A stretch of DNA of 64,000 nt from positions 40,170 to 104,169 of the forward strand of contig NZ_NFJK01000012.1 in assembly GCF_002159845.1 (NCBI RefSeq), read 5' to 3'. Positions 9,223-16,452 of the stretch are shown here, piece after piece. Position numbers and translations under genes: made by a program. The DNA is from Anaeromassilibacillus sp. An250 (GTDB lineage Bacteria; Bacillota; Clostridia; Oscillospirales; Acutalibacteraceae). The notes below the pieces were generated by a model. The model was not told where the DNA came from, made no database searches, and worked only from the letters and a program-made list of their open reading frames with translations. Positions within the stretch are counted from its first letter, which is position 1; every line of letters starts with the position of its first letter.

Positions 9223-12200
9223 TTAGCCAATCGTTACCGTGCAATGCTTGACGGCGTTCTGGCCCGGCAGGGTGGTATAAACGCCCGTGCTCTGGCCCGG
9301 CGTGCCGATCGCATAGACTCTGTAATAGTAGTCGTTGCCGATCTTCGCCACGAACTGCGTCTTCAGCACATCGCCGTTGCCGACCGTGAAGCTCGGCGTC
9401 ATAGCGTTGCCGTTGACAACCGTCATCTTGAAGCAATACGCCTGGCCATGCTTCAGCGTGAAGTTGACCGTCGTGTCGCTGCGGACATATGCGCTCACAG
9501 CCGATACATTCTGGCCTGCTGCCACAACACCGGAAGCGCCATATGCATTGCCAACGTTTGCGGACGTGCTGCCATTGCTGGAGCTGCCGGAGTTCGAACC
9601 ACCGTTGCTCACTTCAACCAGGTTGGCCTTTGCCGCGCGCGCCTGTGCGACCGCGTTGTCCACAACCGCCTGGCCCTCTTCTGCGTCGAGAGTCTCGTCC
9701 GCCAGCAGGGTCTTCAGGTTTGCAATGGAAGCTGCAACCGCTGCATAGCTCGTCGCTGTGTAATCGGAAGCGTCCAGTGCTTCGAGCTCATTCAGGATTG
9801 CTTCCAGCTCGCTCTTATCTGCCTTCTTGCGGAGCGCCGCCATGGCCTCGGTCAGCGTCTGTGCCGCTTCGTTGATCGTCGCCTGTGCGTCGTCCTTCGT
9901 CAGCGCCTTTGCTGCATCCAATGCCGCCTGGAAAGCTTCCTGGCCGTCCGGCAGGTACTTGCCCTCTGCGATCTCCGCCGCAACTTCTTCCGCCTTCTCG
10001 ATCAAGTCGTTCAGGCTGCTCAGGTCGGATGCACGCACCAAGCCCTCCGCTGCGTTCAGCAGGTCTTCATAGGCCTTCGTGACGTCCGCTTCCAGCGGCT
10101 CGCCGTCTGCAATAACTTCCGCTGCCTGCGTCATTGCTTCTTCAAATGCCGCCCAGCTGTCGCTCGTGAAGTCGTCTTCCACCAGGCCGCTCAAAATGTT
10201 ATACAGCTCTTCCAGCGCGCTTGCGTCGCCCGCCTGGAAGTCCAGATAGTGGATGACGTTCAGCAGGTCATTCCAAGCCGCATCAATCTGCGCCTGGGTC
10301 GCCGTGTCGTCGTCCAATACCGCTGCCGCTGCCTCATAAGCCTCCATGAAGGCTTCCTTCGCTGCGGTGACCAGCGAATCGACGGTGCCGTCGTCCACAT
10401 AGGTCTTCGCGTAGTTGTAAGTCTCTTCGAGGATGCGCTTATCGGTCACTTCGAATACGAAGTCCAGAACAACGCCGTCGCCTTCCATCGGAACCGTGTA
10501 AGTGTAGGAATCGCCGCTGATGAGCTCCGGCTCTGCGCCGTCGATGCTCACGGAGCGGAAGTTCTTGCCTTCCACGCGCGGTGCAAAGGTCAGTTCGACA
10601 TTCGAACCGGTCGCAACATCCTTCATCTCGAGTTTGCCGAGCAGGTCTGCGATCTTCTGCGGTTCGCCGTCCACTGACAGGGTGACGTCCTTGTTGTTAT
10701 AGGTTGCCGTGATCGTGTTGTCCTCTACCGGCGCCTCTACTACCGTGACGGTTGCCGTTGCCTTCAGATCCATCACATTCAATGCACCGTTCTCCAAAGT
10801 AATGGTGCCTTCCAGCGTGTAGGTATCCAGCGTATCGCCGTCGTAGTCGCCTGCTGCCCATGTGACAGGCAGCTCTGCCTCGGTGCCATCGAGCAAGGTC
10901 ACCTTAACGGTGCTCGGCAGCTGCAGGTCTTCAAATGCAGTGCCCGCATAGACTTCGCCCAGCGCTACAGGCTCTACGTCTGTAATTGTGGTCTCGGTGC
11001 TCACAGCGAACGGGATCAGCTCGTCGTTATAGGTGAAGTCTTCGATTGTGATTTTGATGCTGTTGTTGTTACCAGCGCCGTTGCCGGTGTATACACCAAG
11101 CATGACGTTGTCCTGGCTCAGGAGCTGCGTGCAATCCTGCTCTGCAATCTGCACCCACTCTTGGCCGTCATAGCTATAATAGCCCTTGAAGATGTTGCCG
11201 TTTCTTTCCAGCTTCAAGTATGCATCTTCAGACGGATTGGTGTCCGCCACATAGGGCTCGCTATAGCCGTTCTGATAGCGCATAAACTCAAAGACGTTGC
11301 CGCCAAAGTGGCTGTGGTATCTTCTCATGACAGAAGCAGCATTGTTGCTATCTGCAAATGCTGTCAATGCTACCGTCTGGAAAGCGGTATCCAAGCCGCC
11401 GCTCACCTTCACAGTGGCCGTGAAGTTTTCATCCTTCATCGGGAAGAGCACCATGTTCTGCGGCCATCTGCTGGAATCCGTATTTCCGTCGACATCGCCG
11501 GACAGCGAATTCTGGATCATGGACGTTTCGCTCGGGAAGGAGATGTTCTCGCTGCTCTCGCGCTCGATGGTCCAGGTGTTGCGGTCCAGGGTATATTTCT
11601 CCATCTCAACCGTCACGGTGCAGGAATCCGATACGGAATCGTCCACCGGGGAGGTAGCTGTGATGACTGCCGTGCCGGGACGCAGAGCGGTGATATTGCC
11701 GCTACCGTCCACCGTCGCAACCGACGGGTCGCTGGATTCCCAAACCAGGCTGGGGATCAGCGGCTCTTCCGGCGTAATGGTCACATCCAACGTGGTGCTG
11801 GTATTGCGCTCCAGAGTCAATTCATGCTCTGCAAATTCGATGGTTTCTGCCGCGGAGGGCTTTTCTTTTGTGAAGATGACTGCGCAGCCGCCGCCGTCCT
11901 TCATCGGAACGGTGAGGGTGTCGTCCTTCGTGACCTTCTCGATCTCGAGCTTCAGGCCACGGTTGCTCGTGCCGTCATCTGCATAGATCATTGCATAATA
12001 TTCACCGTCGTCCAGGAAATCGAGCTTGAATTCTGCGTCGCGCGCTTCGTCAGTAATCGCGCAGGCATACCACTTGTCGCCGCTGCGGCGTGCCAATTCG
12101 GTAAACTCGCCCGGATAGCCGTCGATGAAATGCGTGTCGTCCCAAACAGACGGGAAGTCCTTATAGAAGGAGAGTGCCGGGCTGCTCTGATAATCTTCCA

Positions 12201-14529
12201 CGCTGCTGGCCAAGCAGTGCATGCCGCTCGTAATCAGGACGGACAAAGCTACCTGGAAACCAGAAGTGGTGGAGTTGCCTCTCGGATAAACCGTCTCCGT
12301 TACGTCGGCCGGGCCAACTGCATTACGGGTAAACGGCAAAATCGTATACTGCTCTGCGGTCAGGTCGCCCATTTCCTGTCCATAGATGCCCTCACGGGTC
12401 AGGATGCCCGGGTGGGTGCGGACTTCGCCGGTCGGCTTGTTCGCGCCGTGGACGTTCGCAACCAGGTGCAATCTCTCGCAGTCTGCATAGACGTCTTCCA
12501 TCAGCTGGACACGTTCGTCGGTCTCGCGGTCAAAGAAGTCAACCTTGATGCCCTTGATGCCGAGCCCTGCCCAACGGTCCAAACGCTGTGCGCGTTTTTC
12601 CGCTGTATTCAAGTCGTCGACGTGTACCCATGCGATCAGGCCGACGCCCTTTTCGTTTGCATATTTAATGACATCTTCAATCCAACCGTACTCACCAAAG
12701 TAACGGGTACCGTCGCCCTGGTTCGAACGCGGCTGCCAGCCTTCGTCCATGATGAAGTACTTCCAGCCCATCTCGGATGCAAAGTCGATATATTTCTTGA
12801 TCTGATCCGGATCGGACTGCATGCTTGCGCCGCCAACCAGCCAAGTCCAGGAGCAAACGCCCGGCTCTGCCCAGCTGTAATCGCCCTCTGCCGGATCGGG
12901 GCTGAGGTTTTCGGTCATGGTGTTCTCGTTGATGTCGCCCAAGGTGCCAACAACGGTAAAGCGCCACGGGAATGCAAACGTTCCCTCTACGGTCGGGTCC
13001 GTGCTCTGCAACGGCGTTGCGGAAACTTTCAGTTGCCCATCCTGCGCCACAACCATGGAACCCATGTATCCCGTCAGCAAAGCTTCCGAAATCATGCCGA
13101 ACGTGCCGTCCGGGGTTTCATACAGCATCGGGATCGTCTGGTTGCCGCTGACCGACTCTGCCGTATATTTATAGAAATGCGACTCATAGGAATAAGCGCC
13201 GCTGCCATAGGCCATCGACCATACATTGCTGCCCGCGGGAAGCTTAAACGTTGTCGCTTCATCCTCGACCGCATAGGACTCGCCCTCCGGCCCATGGATG
13301 ACATAGCGGAACGCCAAGCCATCGTCATATGCGCGAACTACAACGTCAAATTGCACGCCGTCCTTCATAAAGGTAATCGTGCGCTCTGTATAGTGGTTGC
13401 GGTACTCGGCCTTCTTATGGGAAGTGACCGAATAGGTCTCGTCCACGGTCGTCGCATCGGAAACCGATACAAATTCCAAGCCCTCGGAGAAGTCGCCAAT
13501 CTCGGTCTTCATGCCCATTGCGCCGAAATCCAGGACGGACTTTTCATCGCGCTGGACGGTATAAGAGAGATTTCCTTCACTGCCCAACATAAAGATGCCG
13601 CCGACATTACCCTCCGGGGAAGTAACCGACCAAACTTTGCCTTCCACCTCATCGCCCACAATCAGGTCGATGGAAGCGCTCTTGGTGATGCCGTCCAATG
13701 TAACATCGCAGGTGATCGTTGCCAAGCCGTTGGCTACCGCCGTAATTGCGCCGCTGCCGTCGACCGTTGCAACTTCGTTATCGCTGCTGGTGTAAGAAAT
13801 CTCTGCATTGGAGAGATCAGCAACGCTATCGTCGACCAACGTGCCGGACAAGCTGATATTCACCGTCTCGCCGGCATCCAAAATGGTCTTGTCCGTAGAA
13901 GCGGTCACCTTATAAAGATTCTGCTGTACAGTGGCGTCCAGAATCAATTTTGCATCCGCCCACACGCTGTGGTCGGAATCGTTGGAATCGCCGCCCGTCG
14001 TCGTAATCAGAATCAGCTGTTTTGCATCCGCCGGGATCTCTACATCCACATATTGCTGCGGATCGGATTCTGCGATGCGATCTACCGTAAACAGCACCTC
14101 GTCGTCCGCCTTAACGGTAAAGCCGCAGGTGCCGCGGGACTTCGAATAGTTAACGCCTATGTAGGACTGGAAGCGCTGCACACCGCGGCCTTCGATGTCG
14201 TAAACCAATTCCGAAGCTGCGTGTGCGCAGATACCCTTCTCATAGACCTTGGTGCCGCCGTCTTCCGTGCGCAGCTTCAAGGGCAAGTTTTCAAGGCCCT
14301 CATCAAGCATCAAACTGCCCCAGCCGACGGTCGCCTTCGCAGGCTGCATATCGCTGAGGTAACGAGTGATTGTCTCCTCTTCCCCGTCGTTTACCACGGA
14401 AACAGAGGCCTGGCTGCTGGGATTCAAAGCAACCATATTGGTCTGCGCCATTGCGGTTACGCCACTTGCCACCGCCATCTGAACGGCGAGTACCAGCGCA
14501 ACAGCAGAGCGCCATGTTTTTCTTTTCAA
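9223..14529 (-). CDS. Giant secreted GH97 alpha-glycosidase with FIVAR modules
   Basis: A 1768-residue exported enzyme. Modules in order (approximate): signal peptide 1-28; NPCBM carbohydrate-binding module 46-200; Big_2 domain 205-296; GH97 catalytic unit 293-890 including GWKYFIMDEGWQ and GIKVDFFDRETDE; Big_2 890-976; concanavalin-like domain about 990-1173; Big_4 about 1180-1266; FIVAR repeats about 1363-1640; and a C-terminal domain (about 1675-1768) shared with the proteins at 16453 and 18841. The Asp in KVDFFD (near 663) suggests the retaining alpha-galactosidase-like GH97 branch rather than the inverting alpha-glucosidase branch; this is inference. I chose a TTG start at 14527-14529 because AAAGGAGGAG precedes it and it begins a normal signal peptide (LKRKTWRSAVALVLA); an ATG at 14652 would give an unnatural extension. 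Confidence 0.9.
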   Translation of the reverse strand: MKRKTWRSAVALVLAVQMAVASGVTAMAQTNMVALNPSSQASVSVVNDGEEETITRYLSDMQPAKATVGWGSLMLDEGLENLPLKLRTEDGGTKVYEKGICAHAASELVYDIEGRGVQRFQSYIGVNYSKSRGTCGFTVKADDEVLFTVDRIAESDPQQYVDVEIPADAKQLILITTTGGDSNDSDHSVWADAKLILDATVQQNLYKVTASTDKTILDAGETVNISLSGTLVDDSVADLSNAEISYTSSDNEVATVDGSGAITAVANGLATITCDVTLDGITKSASIDLIVGDEVEGKVWSVTSPEGNVGGIFMLGSEGNLSYTVQRDEKSVLDFGAMGMKTEIGDFSEGLEFVSVSDATTVDETYSVTSHKKAEYRNHYTERTITFMKDGVQFDVVVRAYDDGLAFRYVIHGPEGESYAVEDEATTFKLPAGSNVWSMAYGSGAYSYESHFYKYTAESVSGNQTIPMLYETPDGTFGMISEALLTGYMGSMVVAQDGQLKVSATPLQSTDPTVEGTFAFPWRFTVVGTLGDINENTMTENLSPDPAEGDYSWAEPGVCSWTWLVGGASMQSDPDQIKKYIDFASEMGWKYFIMDEGWQPRSNQGDGTRYFGEYGWIEDVIKYANEKGVGLIAWVHVDDLNTAEKRAQRLDRWAGLGIKGIKVDFFDRETDERVQLMEDVYADCERLHLVANVHGANKPTGEVRTHPGILTREGIYGQEMGDLTAEQYTILPFTRNAVGPADVTETVYPRGNSTTSGFQVALSVLITSGMHCLASSVEDYQSSPALSFYKDFPSVWDDTHFIDGYPGEFTELARRSGDKWYACAITDEARDAEFKLDFLDDGEYYAMIYADDGTSNRGLKLEIEKVTKDDTLTVPMKDGGGCAVIFTKEKPSAAETIEFAEHELTLERNTSTTLDVTITPEEPLIPSLVWESSDPSVATVDGSGNITALRPGTAVITATSPVDDSVSDSCTVTVEMEKYTLDRNTWTIERESSENISFPSETSMIQNSLSGDVDGNTDSSRWPQNMVLFPMKDENFTATVKVSGGLDTAFQTVALTAFADSNNAASVMRRYHSHFGGNVFEFMRYQNGYSEPYVADTNPSEDAYLKLERNGNIFKGYYSYDGQEWVQIAEQDCTQLLSQDNVMLGVYTGNGAGNNNSIKITIEDFTYNDELIPFAVSTETTITDVEPVALGEVYAGTAFEDLQLPSTVKVTLLDGTEAELPVTWAAGDYDGDTLDTYTLEGTITLENGALNVMDLKATATVTVVEAPVEDNTITATYNNKDVTLSVDGEPQKIADLLGKLEMKDVATGSNVELTFAPRVEGKNFRSVSIDGAEPELISGDSYTYTVPMEGDGVVLDFVFEVTDKRILEETYNYAKTYVDDGTVDSLVTAAKEAFMEAYEAAAAVLDDDTATQAQIDAAWNDLLNVIHYLDFQAGDASALEELYNILSGLVEDDFTSDSWAAFEEAMTQAAEVIADGEPLEADVTKAYEDLLNAAEGLVRASDLSSLNDLIEKAEEVAAEIAEGKYLPDGQEAFQAALDAAKALTKDDAQATINEAAQTLTEAMAALRKKADKSELEAILNELEALDASDYTATSYAAVAASIANLKTLLADETLDAEEGQAVVDNAVAQARAAKANLVEVSNGGSNSGSSSNGSTSANVGNAYGASGVVAAGQNVSAVSAYVRSDTTVNFTLKHGQAYCFKMTVVNGNAMTPSFTVGNGDVLKTQFVAKIGNDYYYRVYAIGTPGQSTGVYTTLPGQNAVKHCTVTIG

Positions 14530-14667
14530 CTTAAGTCTCCTCCTTTTAATCAAAATAACTTCCCAAATGATTATGGTCTTCTTTATGAGGCATCCGCTCG
14601 ACTGACGGATCCTTATTATGATCCTCCTTTCTTTTCCTTCACTAGAAATCATGTTGAAACCTAAAGT

Positions 14668-14696
14668 ATTATAGCACTATGTTATGACTTTTTCTA
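14668..14696 (-). promoter_or_regulatory. Probable promoter of GH97 gene
   Basis: On the minus strand TAGAAA (14696-14691) and a perfect TATAAT (14673-14668) are separated by 17 bp. The start would give a leader of about 130 nt before the TTG start codon. Confidence 0.6.
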
Positions 14697-14806
14697 GTAT
14701 AATTTAAAAAATTTGTGGAAAAATCTTTACATTCCCTTTGGTACGAAAGAATTTATGATATGTTACAAAATTAGAATAGAATTTTGTAAAGAAATATGAT
14801 ACAGTA

Positions 14807-14995
14807 TTCGTTAGGCGGGACAACAGCGCTTTCCGTGGCTATTGTCAGCACGGCTGGCCGGGGAGTCGCCGGCCAATAGGATATCTGGGCAGAAAGAGGC
14901 ATGCGGGATTCGCCGTGTAATCGATACACTGCGTGTATTCCCACACGGCTGCGCCCGCATCCCTTCAGGTGTTTGATGTGTTGCCCCGCCGCACC
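14807..14995 (+). ncRNA. Retron msr-msd RNA (predicted)
   Basis: Directly upstream of the retron RT. Imperfect 12-base a1/a2 inverted repeats close the element: GGCGGGACAACA at 14814-14825 and TGTTGCCCCGCC at 14979-14990, pairing at 11 of 12 positions. The base after a1 is G14826, followed by C, the position and context of the priming guanosine in known retrons. The msr part (about 14826-14885) can form CTATT/AATAG enclosing GGCCGG/CCGGCC. The msd part is one long interrupted hairpin at 14901-14960: ATGCGGG/CCCGCAT, GCCGTGT/ACACGGC and ATACAC/GTGTAT with a TGC loop. A TATGAT at 14795-14800 may be the -10 box. The exact 5' end and the reverse-transcription stop are not determined. Confidence 0.8.
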
Positions 14996-15018
14996 TTTAA
15001 AAATCAGGAGGGAAGCGG

Positions 15019-16038
15019 ATGATCCAGACACCCGAAGACTTTTGCCAATGGCTCCAGCCAGATGCTTCCATCCGTTCCGTGCAAAAAAGCTTGTATTGGC
15101 TTTTGTCCCTGCGATCCGCCCGGAAAAAGCGGCAGGAATACCAAATTTTCTGGCTGGCCAAACACAGCGGCGGTTACCGGCCGGTTGCGGCGCCCTCCCT
15201 TGGGCTTAAAAAGGTGCAACGCGGTATCCTTTCGCTGTTGTCTGTGGGGGAAGTCTCTCCCCATGCGACCGCTTATCAGCCGGGCTGCACGCTTTTGCGC
15301 AATGCGGCCCCGCATGTCGGGCAACCCTTCGTGGTCAAGCTCGACATCGCTAATTTCTTTGGGAGCATTCCTTTTCCAGCGGCCTATGCGGCCATCGACC
15401 GTGCCTTGTGCAGGAATCCAGAGATCCAATCATCCGCCAAGGCATCCTCTGCAAGGGAAGGAGCCACCGAAAGTTACAACGCGGCCCTGAGTTTTTTCTT
15501 TGCTACTCTCTGCACCCTCGACGGCGTTTTGCCGCAGGGCGCCCCCACCAGCCCGCTGTTGTCCAATCTAGTCTTTTTCCCTTTGGACTGCCGAATCGCT
15601 GCGTTTTGCGAGGGCCGTAAAATCCATTACACCCGGTACAGCGACGACCTGACCTTTTCGGGCGACTTTTCACCGGATACGCTGATCCGTTTTATACGGC
15701 GGCTTTTGTGCGAGCACGGATTCCTTCTTCATGAATCGAAAACCGTTATCGCCCGGCGGGGAAACCGGCAACAAGTGACCGGCATCCTCGTAAACGACCG
15801 CCCGCAGGCCGGGCGTAAATTCCGCAGGCGCATCCGGCAGGAACTCTATTATATTCAACGCTTCGGCCTATCCTCCCATCTGCTCCACGAAGGGCGGACG
15901 GGCGAGTCATGCGCCCCAGGGCCCTATCTCCACAGTTTGCTCGGCCGCATCCAATTTGTGTTGCAAGTGTGCCCATATGACCGGGAATTTCTGGGATACC
16001 GGGCATACATTTTGCAACAAATGAAACATTATACATAA
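15019..16038 (+). CDS. Retron-type reverse transcriptase
   Basis: A 339-residue RT, the length of a stand-alone retron enzyme. Motifs in order: NAAPH (the retron NAxxH motif) in the segment before KLDIANFFGSI (first catalytic Asp), QGAPTSPLLSNL, the catalytic YSDDLTFSG box, and VTGILVN, the VTG motif that recognises the msr. Together these separate retron RTs from group II intron and DGR enzymes. ATG start follows AGGAGGGAAGCGG, 28 bp after the predicted a2 repeat. No maturase, protease or toxin-like extension is fused to it, and no recognisable effector gene adjoins it; the next gene is a secreted GH25 protein behind its own promoter. A strong terminator follows the stop. Confidence 0.93.
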   Translation: MIQTPEDFCQWLQPDASIRSVQKSLYWLLSLRSARKKRQEYQIFWLAKHSGGYRPVAAPSLGLKKVQRGILSLLSVGEVSPHATAYQPGCTLLRNAAPHVGQPFVVKLDIANFFGSIPFPAAYAAIDRALCRNPEIQSSAKASSAREGATESYNAALSFFFATLCTLDGVLPQGAPTSPLLSNLVFFPLDCRIAAFCEGRKIHYTRYSDDLTFSGDFSPDTLIRFIRRLLCEHGFLLHESKTVIARRGNRQQVTGILVNDRPQAGRKFRRRIRQELYYIQRFGLSSHLLHEGRTGESCAPGPYLHSLLGRIQFVLQVCPYDREFLGYRAYILQQMKHYT

Positions 16039-16053
16039 ATATGACGAAAATTA

Positions 16054-16076
16054 GGCGGCACGGGCCGCCTTTTTTC
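16054..16076 (+). terminator. Terminator after retron RT
   Basis: GGCGGC-ACGG-GCCGCC followed by six T residues, 15 bp after the RT stop codon, which separates the retron transcript from the following gene. Confidence 0.9.
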
Positions 16077-16227
16077 TGTCCCTTTTACTTCCTCCCTAAC
16101 GGCCTCTTCTATCCCCCTGCCTTCGTCGTACAAACGTTTCCTATCCTTCCAGGAATCCCCTGTTCTACGCCATTTTTCCTCTGTGTTTTTCTATTCTTTC
16201 CCATATTTGCATATCCCCTCTGTGTAC

Positions 16228-16256
16228 TTGACATAATTCTGGAATTCCCATATAAT
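16228..16256 (+). promoter_or_regulatory. Consensus promoter of GH25 gene
   Basis: TTGACA (16228-16233) and TATAAT (16251-16256) with an exact 17-bp spacer. It is a perfect sigma-A-type promoter and indicates that the GH25 gene is transcribed separately from the retron. Confidence 0.9.
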
Positions 16257-16262
16257 CAAACA

Positions 16263-16452
16263 CGAAAACCATGTAAAAATCCGCCGGATTTTGCATGAAG
16301 TTCCGTGCCGGATGCGGCCCGGCCAACCAGAAGAAAGGGGATATGCGATTGAACGAACCATTTAAAAAAACATGCAAACAGCTTTCATCTATGCGGAGCG
16401 TTGTTCCGGCTGCGCGTGTTCGCGGCGTAGCCGCTTTAAAGGAGGAGCCCAA
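16263..16452 (+). other. Structured 190-nt leader of GH25 gene, no known riboswitch
   Basis: Between the promoter and the TTG start lie several hairpins: AAAATCC/GGATTTT at about 16275-16294, GCCGG/CCGGC at about 16308-16325, and GCGGC-GTA-GCCGC just before the ribosome binding site (AAAGGAGG). The last could occlude translation. I compared it from memory with c-di-GMP, c-di-AMP and other common leaders and saw no match. Confidence 0.4.

Noticed and set aside
11161..14664. A very long open frame (1167 codons) on the plus strand across the GH97 gene
   Set aside because: It is the antisense shadow of a strongly coding gene, has no protein-like domains and no ribosome binding site.
14969..15018. 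An alternative RT start upstream of 15019
   Set aside because: Sequence before 15019 forms the ncRNA a2 arm, and the ATG at 15019 has a good ribosome binding site.
15019..16038. RT as a group II intron maturase or diversity-generating element
   Set aside because: There are no maturase or endonuclease domains and no template/variable repeat pair nearby, while NAxxH and VTG point to a retron.
16263..16452. Possible c-di-GMP riboswitch in the GH25 leader
   Set aside because: The conserved GGCAAACC-type and GACGCAAAGCC-type blocks are not present.
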